64,000 nt of DNA from contig OX485805.1 of the NCBI GenBank assembly GCA_950295325.1, positions 31,855,501 through 31,919,500 of the forward strand, in the 5' to 3' direction. The DNA comes from Polytrichum commune. Lineage: Eukaryota > Streptophyta > Polytrichopsida > Polytrichales > Polytrichaceae. The first letter of the stretch is position 1, and every line of letters begins with the position of its first letter. Positions 12,071-22,328 of the stretch are shown piece by piece. The notes below the pieces were generated by a model. It did not search any database. It saw nothing but the letters and a program-made list of their open reading frames with translations, and was not told where the DNA came from. The translations under genes were made by a program, and so were the position numbers.

Positions 12071-13524
12071 TGTGAGACCAAAATGGTGTTCACATGTGTT
12101 TTTAAGTCTTTGCGACCATTAGAAGTTATGTTTTAACGGTTATTAATTATTCACAAAAATATAAAAAGAGTGAAGTGTGGTATGAATTAAGTTTAGACAT
12201 TAAAGGGCATTGTGTGATTGTCTCAAGGTTTAAGTTCAATGAGGTAATGCCTTAACTAGGTGAGTATGGAGTAAGGTGAGGCGAGAGGGGATCCGCGGGT
12301 TAAATGCCCACATTAGGATCCACCTTGTTGGTTTAGGAATGGAAGAGCCTTGTGGATGGGATGAGTCCCTACTTAGAATGAAAAGGTTAAGGGGTTGTGA
12401 TTGGAGGCTCTAATCCTCTCACCCTATCCTTACCTCATGTCCTCTCCTCCTCTTTGCTACTTAAGACTTCCCTCTTTCATTTCTTCTCTCTCTCTTTCCT
12501 TCGTGCTCCTTGGCACCCCACGTGTTATAAGTGTGGGTGCGTGGGAAGCAAAATAGGAGCACGTGTGTGCATGGGTGTAAGGTTAGGAGCCAAGGCTAGT
12601 TGGCCTTGAAGAGGGCTTAACCTCTCGTTAGTAATAGTTGGGCGTGAATGATTTAAAGTTCAATTTATGGCTTTGTTTGAATACTTGGATTTACATTGAT
12701 TAGCCTTATACTTATGCGGATGTGCAAAGTCTCTTATTGGAGCATTTAGTTTTGTTGGACTTCATATGAATTTTTGAGAGCTAAAAAACGGATATTATGT
12801 CCAAACTTCCAAAAACTAGTGAAAAAATGCAGATTCAGAGGGAACAGCGTAGAATTGTGACCATATACTTTGTGGCAGTAGAAATATTATTGCATATTCA
12901 TGTAGAGGACTTCATTACCTATCCATGGATACCAAGAACTCATTTTTTGGACTTCATATGAATTTTTGAGAGCCAAAAAACCGAGACTATGTCCAAACTT
13001 CCAAAAAAATAGTGACACACTCTTATAGTTTTTGACTTATGATGTTTAGACTTAAAGTGTTGGATTCATTAGATAGGAAAGGGTGTGTGTAACTTTAGAA
13101 TGTATTGGTGATTGACCATTGATATTGAACTTAGTAATGGAATGTGAAGGCCTGTAAAGGAGAGGCCACCATAGGTTACACAAGTATTTGTTAATACTTA
13201 AACTTATGTGCTTCATGGAATCAAAAAGCGAAGATTCGTGCAGTAGTGTGGAATCAATGGCGATGACTCGATTCACACGAGGAAAATCATTGAAGGCAGG
13301 CGTAGCCAAGGCGGCCGGGTGAACATTGGAGAAGGCTAAGGATGTGACCTTACCCGAAGTTAAGGAATATAAGATGACATAGTGTGGGATTAGTCAAGTT
13401 GTGTATATTCCAAGGGTATATTGGAATCATACATTGAATTACCGAGGGATGATTTTCTACGTGTCATTATAACTTTTCCACTCGGGCTAGGACAAAATCG
13501 AAGGGTGGGGAATTTTTGGTGATA
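12071..13524 (-). mobile_element. Solo LTR A, family 1, minus orientation
   Basis: This 1,454-bp block begins TGTGAGACC and ends GGTGATA. Its reverse complement is a family member of solo LTR B (18502-20178) and of the outer LTR at 48174-57229. They share a 5' part reading CACCCTTCRATTTYGTCCTA then TATAATGACAYGTAG, a middle part around CACCCGGCCGC, and a 3' part with CAAGCCCTCTTCAAGGCCAA and CACACTTATAACACGTGG. The canonical terminal CA became TA at the right edge. Exact GCATT duplications flank it. It landed within coding sequence of the transposon-like gene; removing it and one GCATT restores an open frame across the site. Confidence 0.9.
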
Positions 13525-13529
13525 GCATT
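13525..13529. repeat. Target-site duplication GCATT, right of solo LTR A
   Basis: Partner of 12066-12070. Confidence 0.9.
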
Positions 13530-14352
13530 CCACCCCAAAATTTCTCACCAATGTCATCAATGTATGCCCTACGAACTAGGGCTTCCTCAAAGTATGTCTT
13601 GTTGCATTTAAGGTGCATGCCAAGAACAATTGAGAAGGACCAGCAGTAGGGGACACAACTGCTGATAGTAGTGCATTTCTGTAGATGGAATTTTCAGTGG
13701 ATTTGTTGGCCACCATTTGGCTATAGGCTTGTTGGACACTACTCACAAGCTTTAGTTTTTCTTCAGTTGCTTTTGTTTCCTTCATGAATTCGGGAAGCAG
13801 TCCTATAATTCGTGAGTCTTCCACAAATCGCCTGAGCACATCCTTCCTCTCACCGACTGTAAGCTCATTGGACCGGGAGTTTACCTTATGCGCAAGCTCC
13901 TCTACAACTGAGTTACATTTCCTCCACCTTCGAACACGATTATTTTCGTAGGGGTTGTCAACTTCAGGGGTGGTTGCATTTTCAACAATACTTTGTTTTC
14001 GTTGTTCCTCACGCATCCGTTTTTTGGACTGTATGTCATCAATTCTTGTTTTTTCTCTACACCAAATGAGCATTAAGCAATGTAATATTGTTAATTTTTT
14101 GAGTTGAAATGTTACCATCAAAACTATTGAATACTTGCTTACATGACAAAGACCATGAAATGCCAAAATAAATTGGATATTCAAAAGGAGTGAGGATATG
14201 GCAGAAGAGAAACTGTACCTTTCAACTTCATCTTCTTGTCGATGTAGACGTTGTTCCGCTTTCTCTGCAACCAAGTCCCGTCGTTGGGCAGCAGTTAGTC
14301 GTTTACTCTTGTTGTTTCCTATTTTATGAACCCCTTCACATTTCAGACACAT

Positions 14353-17300
14353 CCTAGACTGCTGTAAATACTTTGAAATATTAAATTATGTTATGTTGTA
14401 GATATCAAAATCAATACGTTTCAGATTCAGAATTGACGATTCAAAAATCAAACGCATGCGTACAAGAAAAATATGAGGAAATATAAACTAGCTATTATTT
14501 TTCTGTTGAATTCAAAATTGTTTAAATGACAAACTATATACCTGTAACAGTTGCGCAATGCGCCCATCCGGCAGCTGCTTGGTTAATAGAAGACTCGGTG
14601 TCCAGTGAATACGGCTCAGGGCATTCCTGGTCAAGCATCAAACATAACGATGAATGTACTTGCAGCTTTATGAGCTAAATAACTGTGTGACGTCAAAGAG
14701 AAGTAACCGCAAATTGGTAAAAAGACCTCTACGACTTCATAGAGCAGTTGTTCACATCTCCATCAGCAACTCTTAGCAACTGACTTCGAATTCACCAAAA
14801 TATGCATCAAATTGAACTTGTCCTCAAAACATCGAGTTTAGTGTCCAGAACATGAGACTTCTTAGATGGCTGCATTGTTGCGCGGTTGGTAGCTGCAGCT
14901 CAAAATTCTACAGGATGAGCCTGTCAACATAATTGTATAGCAAGTCACTGCAATTCAGCTAATTAATCACCAGAGTTTCCACCAAACCTATATCACCTCT
15001 CTTCGTCATCTATGTCCACCAATGACATTTATTTACACGTGTGTGGAGGTCACCTCACAGATTGATAGATGAATACGGCAACTCACATCCTCAACTACCA
15101 GATTATTCAAAGAACATCCTGTTAGCTTATAGGCAGACCTTAAAAGTCCTGTAGTTGTCATAGGATGATCATATGTATGTAATGACCCCTGAAATCGACC
15201 TCTCTAGTCTCACAGTAGGAGCAAACAACAGATTATCTACGTGTGGCAACATGCACTTACCTGCTGCTTGCCAGAAATTAGGTAGCACTGCCCAAGGTCT
15301 GTGGTAGAGCCCCACGTATTGAGCTTACCAGATTCTGCACACACTCCACAACCTCTAATCATGAGACATAGTATGCGACGTTAACGTGGATTTATAGTAT
15401 TCACCGAACCGTTCGAATGTTGATGGCATGCAACGCCTTACTGATTACCTCTAGATGACCAAAATTGATAGTGAACATCCTCTACTACCTTTTCGCAATG
15501 CAATGAGATGCTAAGCACGTTCAGTAAACATTGCGTTCTTCTCACTTGCGATTTTGCGTCAAACTCCCCGTCCAAGTTGAAAAGGGCAACGTTAATGTCC
15601 TTATATGACATAGGACTAATGAATTGCGATTAAAAGTTCTCATGTTATTGACTGTGTCAATCCATGGATATACACGCTCCAATCAGTTCGTTGCCTTGAA
15701 CGATGTGCGAAACACTCAATCCCGCTTTTTTCAGCATGGCATGACTTCTAATCAATCATGACAAATTGAACCAAATACACAATCTTGCTCTCCGATCTTT
15801 AGTCAAGTGTACCAAATTTATATGTATAAGGCCTTCAGGATCTATTGGCGAGATCTCTTAACATTGTTGCAGTAATTGAAAATGTGCTACAAAATTTTGT
15901 CTATGACTTGACGTTGTCGTCCTCGAGGACCGTAGAACTCATCTAATACAGCTCCGCCTTCTAGAAACTTATTTGCTCGCATTGGTCGTAAGCACTCGGA
16001 CTTTTCATCTACCTTGAGGCTGCAGTAATTTCGCAGAAATTCGCCAAGCACTCTGACTTTGGCCTAAGGTAGAGCGTACACCCCCAGTGTACACTGCGCG
16101 ACTCGAAACCTAGAGGCCAACGTCAAAATTTGCTGAACTCTGGTGTACCAAATTCATAATCTTTTTTTTTGTTCCCATCATATTATCGGAAGTTGGAACG
16201 CTATATAAAATTGCACAGATGACTGGCGGATTGAGAAATTTTCATTCATCATCACGGTTGTTTCCCTGCATCAGGGTTTTTGCCCTCGGTTTGCCTGATC
16301 CCTTATACTCGATAAGAGTAGAGGAAGGAGATCTCTCTAATGATGTTGACAAACCTCATGCAATAATCCTGTGTGAAGCATGACGAGATTTCTGTTGCCT
16401 GCTACCTCACTCAATCAGCTCTTTTACTGTGCGTCGGTTGCCAGCTGCTCAAAAACACTCGGGATAGCAGACCCGCTTGCATATTCGCGTTGAGCACTTG
16501 ACTTGACTTGGACTTGTGATGACATCATTTCGCAATGTTAAAACCACTAAGGCATCGCCTAAAATGCTAACCATAGCATATTTAAGATGATGTTGGAGGC
16601 CAGCATCAACGCTCTTCCAACATCATCGCCCTTCCAGCACGACCTATTCTGATGACACACCAAATGCTGTAGAGGGCAGTTGCGCGAAGGCAGGGAGGGA
16701 GGAAGGAAAGGAAGAGGAGTTGCAGTAAGTAATTGATACATCTAGAATCGACAACACTTGTTCAATGCTTGTTCAATGCTCAATGCTGATGATTTTGATG
16801 TTGATGAGAAGATGATGACAAACCAAGGGATTGGTTCATTCATTACCAGAGATTGCGACCGCGAAGCCGCATCCACCATTGCACACCGATTTCAAAGGAT
16901 CATTGGCTACCGTGGAGGACAGCACGGACGTCGGCTACAGGAATGGTGCTCGCTACGAGGAGGCGGCTCTGCCATGATAGGGATTAGGTCAAATGTGCGC
17001 ATTTCTATCCACTCGGCCTCGCAATCCTGGCGTCCCGAAAAGAAAGTAACTCCACGATCGACAGTCTTCCCCGCATTTTTAAACCTTCAATGATTGAAAG
17101 TGCTATCTTGGGTCTTGCAAGTGGAGTGATCTTCTTTAGATATTTGAAACTCCCTCTTCAAAAACTCACAACTTCGGAGCTCACAAGTCTTCCGGATTTG
17201 CACTCCAGCTCTTCCGGATCGGATTTTGAAACTCACCCCTCAATCTGCATATAGTGGGTGTCTCTACCAGTCTGAGACTGAGAAAGAAACGATCAGTTCG

Positions 17301-17540
17301 TTATGCTTGCCACGATTTGTTGGTGGCCTCACCTCCGGTGCAGCTCCTTGGTATAGCTCCTCCACTACGGCTCGTGCGGCTCCTTCGGGTCCCTAGGGTT
17401 TGGGAAGAGCGATACACATATTCTCTGTGGACCTCAAATACACATATTAAGGACTGATAGTTCTTGTTGGTGTCACTTGCGGCAAGCAGAAGATTACTTG
17501 CTTAGAAGTCTCTCATCTTCGGACTCACATCACTACTCAA
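14353..17540. other. No recognised gene
   Basis: About 3.2 kb upstream of the transposon-like gene. The longest frame is 111 codons (16758-17093, plus) and matches nothing I know. A (T)9 run lies near 16163. No transposon ends were identified. Confidence 0.4.
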
Positions 17541-17703
17541 CTTCTAGAGAGCCAAACCCTAGTCACAAACTTCACCGTTGGCAAAGTGAAACTCCACCCA
17601 CATCAGTGCTTGGGAGAGCCCCAAACCCTAGCCACAACTTAGGACTTCAACGTTGGGAGAGTCAAACCCTACCCATGACGGGAGAGTCAAACCCTACTCA
17701 CAT
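17541..17703. repeat. Imperfect minisatellite with AAACCCTA cores
   Basis: Four units contain (A)GAG(A)GYCAAACCCTA, with the cores near 17550, 17620, 17661 and 17690. Unit lengths vary (30-70 bp) and the motifs CGTTGG and CACATCA recur between them. AAACCCTA resembles the plant telomere repeat, but single copies in a larger unit do not make this telomeric. Confidence 0.6.
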
Positions 17704-18369
17704 CATTATTTGTTGACCAACCCCACCCTAAACCTAGCTCCCATTACAGAGCATCCCAAGTTGGTTGCTTTTTCTCAATCCCCCCGATCATCTCACTTGC
17801 ATTCCTAGTGCTCCTTGCATTAGAACTAGTGGATCAAGCACTTTGTTCCAGTTTTGGTCAAAATTTGACTATGTAATGTTAATTTTTTTTTTGCAAATAT
17901 ATTGTAATTTAATTTATCATGACCTCCGTGTATATGACACTATCACAATTCTACAAAAAAATGAACAAAAAATATTTAATTAACCCTTTAAATGGTACGC
18001 ATAAGTATAGTTGTCAAATTTGTGCTTCATGCAGGCATTTCATACATTGAAATGAATGGTTTTGTAGATTTTTTCTAACAAATAGGTGCATATAAGTATT
18101 TTCTAGGTCATCATACAAAAATTACAATTTAATATGTTGTTATGAGATTACTTATATGTCACTTTCAACCACTTGCAAATCCTAACATCTTTGCGTAGGT
18201 GTTGAAAAATGACATATAGAAATTCTAAAACACATGTTTTCTTTACTTTTCTTTCACTCATTTGATTCTTATACAAATGTACTATAAGAACAACATTTCT
18301 ATATTTATAGAAGAATTACACTTATATTTAATAATGGTCACTTTCTAAAGGCACCTCCAAATTTACATT

Positions 18370-18412
18370 GAGCGGAGTACTTTTTTGGTCCACTTTACCA
18401 TGCTTGCACCCA
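18370..18412. repeat. Fragment of a dispersed repeat (GGTCCACTTTACC motif)
   Basis: GGTCCACTTTACC followed by ATGCTTGCACCC is also found at 27447-27475 and, inverted and slightly diverged, near 26365-26395. Here it abuts the start of the LRR remnant. Confidence 0.6.
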
Positions 18413-18496
18413 TTTCAGTAGATGCAAATTTTTACGGAAAATACCAGAAGGACTAGGTTAACTTGTTTGAAGAAATTATACATGTTGGAGTTTGAG

Positions 18497-18501
18497 GCCC
18501 T
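18497..18501. repeat. Target-site duplication GCCCT, left of solo LTR B
   Basis: GCCCT is repeated at 20179-20183 directly after the LTR. Confidence 0.92.
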
Positions 18502-20178
18502 TGTCACCAAAAAGCCTCCACCCTTCAATTTCGTCCTAGCCTGAATAGAGAAGTTTATAATGACATGTAGAGATTTCTCTCTTTGTAACACAATGTATGA
18601 TTCCAATCTATCGTTGGAATATACACAACGTAGCCAAATCTATACTATGTCTTCTTACACTCCTTAATATCGGGTAATGTCACATCCTTGTACTTCTCTA
18701 AAGTCCACCCGGCCGCTTTGGCCACGCATGCCTTCAAAGATATCCCTCTTGTGAAGCGAGTCCTTGTCGTCGACTCCACACTACTACATGAGTTCTCGCT
18801 TATTGATTTTATGAATTATACAAGTTTAAGTATTGATAAATACTTGTCACTTATTGTAGTTTTCTCCTCACGCTTCAACCACTATATTGGTTTAATGAAC
18901 TAATGGTTATCCCTAATGGAACCAAGCAAACTTCCTTTGCTCCCCTAGACTTTACTAGCTAATAGTGTAACTTTCCCATTATTTCTCGGAATGTCCTGAA
19001 ATTTTATCTGTAACTAGGGAGACAAAGCAAAAAAACATCTCACCAATTTGTGAGCCTATCCCATTTTCTGTCCGACAGTTATGACCATTTTAGTGTGTCA
19101 GTCTACCCAGATTTCAGAATGTCATAACTTCCTCTCACAGGTTCCAAAGAACTTCAAATTTTGGGAGCAATCACAAAAAAACTAATTAATTATGACCCCC
19201 TGAAATTTCAAACTATTTTCATTTTTTGCCAAAACGTTATGGCCTTTTTAGTCTGCAACTCTTGAAAACACTTCAGAATGATATATCTCCTTCTCATCTA
19301 CTCGGAATGACTTGAAATTTGTACCACAACTAGGAAACCTAAGAACAAAGCATCCCTCAAAATTTCATGAGTTTCCAAGCCTCTGTCCAGGAATTATGCC
19401 CATTTCAGCTCGAAAATATAGGCAAAGTTCAGAATGTCATAACTGCTGCTCTAGTACTCCAAACATCCTCAGATTTTGACCATGTTCATATAAACAAGTT
19501 GTTTACTAACCCTATAAATTTCAACGAAGTATCTTCTTCTGCTCGAAAGTTATACTCCTTACAACTTAGACTACTCAAGAAATACCCAAGAAATATGAAC
19601 TCAAGTACTACAACTTGAAGCCATAAAATATCTTAAAATTATTCACACCAAAACTAATTCTAACAAGAGGTCAAGCCCTCTTCAAGGCCAACTAGCCTTG
19701 GCTCTCCAACTAAAAACTAAGCACACACATGTGCTCCAATCTTGCTTCCAACACACCCACACTTATAACACGTGGGGTGCCTTGGAGCACGAAGGGAAGA
19801 GAGGATGAGTGAAGGAAGAATGAGGGATTATATAGTGAGTTTGAAGGGGTGAGCACCCTCAAGGCTCACGATAAGCCCTCGAGATCTCCTCCTATTTTGT
19901 AGGCTCTAATCCTATCTCCTAAGCCTTCCTCCTTCAAATGATCAACAAGGATCTTAATTCAAACATTTAACTAACTTTGGCTTTCTACCTACCACACTTT
20001 ACCAAGGTTTGTCTTTCTCCTACTTAAATTCACTCCACAAAAGCCTAATGCTTCAAACTAAGCTTTCTTCAAGCTTCATTCTTTTTATATTTTTGTGAAT
20101 AATCATAAATCACCAAAACACCACTTGTAATGTTTTACAAGTGTTAACAACCAATGTGGGCATCAATTTGGGCTCACA
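18502..20178 (+). mobile_element. Solo LTR B, family 1
   Basis: This 1,677-bp block starts TGTCACC and ends GGGCTCACA, so it has canonical TG...CA ends. GCCCT lies on both sides. It splits an LRR codon series: GAGGCCCT stops at 18501 and GCCCTTGAGGAG resumes at 20179, exactly where the intact units read GAGGCCCTTGAGGAG. No internal retrotransposon region remains, so it is a solo LTR formed by recombination between the two LTRs of an ancestor. Confidence 0.93.
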
Positions 20179-20183
20179 GCCCT
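20179..20183. repeat. Target-site duplication GCCCT, right of solo LTR B
   Basis: Partner of 18497-18501. Confidence 0.92.
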
Positions 20184-21990
20184 TGAGGAGATCCCTTCGG
20201 GAATATGCACTCTCAAGGCTTTGGAGGAATTATCCTTCAATGGATGCAAATCTTTACAGAAAATACCGGAAGGGTTGGGGGGGTTGATTTGTTTGAAAAA
20301 ATTATATATGTTGGAGTGCGAGGCCCTTGAGCATATCCCTTCGGGAATATTCACTCTCAAGGCTTTGGAGGAATTGTCATTCAAAGGATGCAAATCCTTA
20401 AGGAAAATACCGGAAGGGTTGGGGGGGTTGGCTTGTTTGAAGAAATTGTACATGTTGGAATGCGAGGCCCTTGAGGAGTTCCCTTCTGGAATATGCACTC
20501 TCAAGGCTTTGGAGGAATTGCTTTTGCATGATTATAAAATTTTGACGGAAATACTGGAAGGGTTGGGGGGGTTGACTTGTTTAAAGACATTTATTATGTG
20601 GGATTGCGAGGCCTTGGAGGAGTTATGTTCCAGAATATGCACTCTCAAGGCTTTGGAGGAATTACATTTCAATGGATGCAAATCTTTACGGAAAATACCG
20701 GAAGGATTAGGGGGTTGACTTGTTTGAAGAAATTGATTATGTGGGATTGCGAGGCCTTGGAGGAGTTCCCTTCGGGAATATGCACTCTCAAGGCTTTGGA
20801 GGAATTGCTTTTGCATGGTTGTAAATTTTTGACTGAAATACTGGAAGGGTTGGGGGGGTTGATTTGTTTGAAGAACTTGATTATGTGGGATTGCGAGGCC
20901 TTGGAGGAGTTCCCTTCCGGAATATGCATTCTCAAGGCTTTGGAGAAATTACATTTCAATGGATGCAAATCATTGAGGAAAATACCGGAAGGGTTGGGGG
21001 GGTTGACTTGTTTGAAGAAATTGATTATGTGGGATTGCGAGGCCTTGGAGGAGTTCCCCTCCGGAATATGCACTCTCAAAGCTTTGGAGGAATTATCATT
21101 CAAAGGATGCAAATCTTTGAGGGAAATACCGGAAGGATAAGGGGGGTTAAGTTGTTTGAAGCAATTGGGCATGAGGGATTGTGAGGTCTTGGAGGAGTTG
21201 CCTTCTAGAGTATGCACTGTTAAGGCTTTGGAGGTATCAAAGGGTGCAAATCTTTGAGAGAAATACCAGAAGGGTTGGGGGGGTTGAATTGTTTGATAGA
21301 ATTAGGCATGAGGGTTTACAAGGCCTTGGAGGAGTTCCCTTCTAGAGTATCCACTCTCAAGGCTTTGGAGGAATTAGATTTGGATGGATGCAAATATTTG
21401 TGGAAAATACTGGAAGGGTTGGGGGGGGGGGTTGACTAGCTTGAAGAAATTGATCATTTGGGAATGCGATGCTCCAAAGGAGTTCCCTAGAAGAATATGC
21501 ATTGTGAAGGCTTTTGACAAACTATCAATCCGTGAATGCTTATGTTTGAAGAAAATATAGGAAGGATCGGAGGTTGATTTGTTTGAAGAAATTGTACATA
21601 GCTTATTGCGAGGCCTTGGAAGAGTTCCTTTCTGGAATATGCACTCTAAGGCTTTAAAGGAATCATCATTCAATGAACGCAACTCTTTGAGGAAAGTAAC
21701 AGAAGTGTTGGGGGGTTTGACTTGTTTGAAGAAATTGAGATGGTGAGGCGTTGGAGGAGTTTCGTATTGGGCTATGAACTTAAGGAGTTTGGAGGCGTTG
21801 TCATTGTACTGTAGGATATCTTTGAGGTATGTGCGGGATGGACTTGAAGGTTTTTGGTGTTTGAAGGAATTGTCCATGGCTTGATATAAACTGACTTTAT
21901 TTGTTCAATGATTTGTTTGTAAGATATGTTAAACAATTTGTGACTTTTCAACTTGGCATACAATTTCACCATTGGATCTTATTGGGCATT

Positions 21991-22328
21991 AGAGTTATCC
22001 TTTAACTCAACCGGAGTTTTAGTAGGGAGTTGGTTGTTTCGCATGCATAACTTTCCATGTTCGGTAAGTTGTGGGTGCATGCTTGGAGTCAATGTGGAGG
22101 TTTGAACGAAGAACCTTCCATATTAGTTCATTGGGTATCAAACTCATTTTGGCGTCTCATGGCATGCCAAAATGAGTTTGGTACCCAGTGAACTAATATG
22201 GAAGGTCCTTCGCTCAAACCTTCACATTGACTCCAAGCATGCACCCACAACTTACCGAACATGGAAAGTTATGCATGCGAAACAACCAACTCCCTACTAA
22301 AACTCCGGTTGAGTTAAAGGATAACTCT
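21991..22328. mobile_element. Foldback element, 163-bp arms and 12-bp loop
   Basis: 21991-22153 and 22166-22328 are inverted copies without indels and with only a few mismatches. The ends read AGAGTTATCC and GGATAACTCT, and ATT lies outside on both sides, which could be a 3-bp target duplication. The loop is 22154-22165. It is either a MITE-like palindrome or a source of long hairpin RNA. Confidence 0.85.

Larger units (their letters stand above)
8941..14352 (-). pseudogene. Transposon-derived multi-exon gene with D-F-A-E-N-Y and D-G...Q-F-K-S motifs, broken
   Basis: Minus-strand exons, read downward: 14352-14219, 14056 to about 13580, about 13580-13525 plus 12070 to about 11904 (split by a solo LTR), about 11260-10277, about 10130-9634, and 9511-8941. 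A basic N-terminal part is followed by an HP-x-HYLQESQ segment, a Cys/His-rich stretch, DFAENY, SDGCAAQFKS, DGAGA and an acidic C-terminal segment with GDPFFVILCD. I recall this arrangement from uncharacterised, transposon-like proteins of plants and animals; the two Asp motifs look like part of an RNase H-fold transposase core, which is inference. Visible damage: a frame change near 13580, the LTR insertion, an in-frame TAA at 11947-11949 and a probable one-G loss near 10058 that separates GHGKG from HDGAGA. Function is therefore lost. Confidence 0.7.
18413..21880 (+). pseudogene. Leucine-rich-repeat remnant of an NLR-type gene, 144-bp units
   Basis: About eleven units of 144 bp, each two 24-residue LRRs, with the protein pattern GLGGLTCLKKLIMWDCEALE then EFPSGICTLKALEEL and GCKSLRKIPE. 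The GAATATGCAC landmark recurs at 20201, 20345, 20489, 20633, 20776, 20920 and 21064, then degenerates. Cysteine-containing short LRRs like these are typical of the LRR domain of plant NLR immune receptors, which sense pathogen effectors in the cytoplasm; no NB-ARC, TIR or coiled-coil domain is present. Damage: an LTR at 18502-20178, a one-base loss near 20707, a TAA at 21138-21140 and further indels to about 21880. Runs of seven or more G within each unit are a likely source of the indels. Confidence 0.8.

Noticed and set aside
17541-17703. Interstitial telomere sequence
   Set aside because: AAACCCTA occurs only once per much longer unit, so it is not a telomere tract.
20163-21217. Minus-strand frames with SKASQSHIINFFKQ repeats
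   Set aside because: These are the antisense reading of the LRR repeat array, not a separate protein family.
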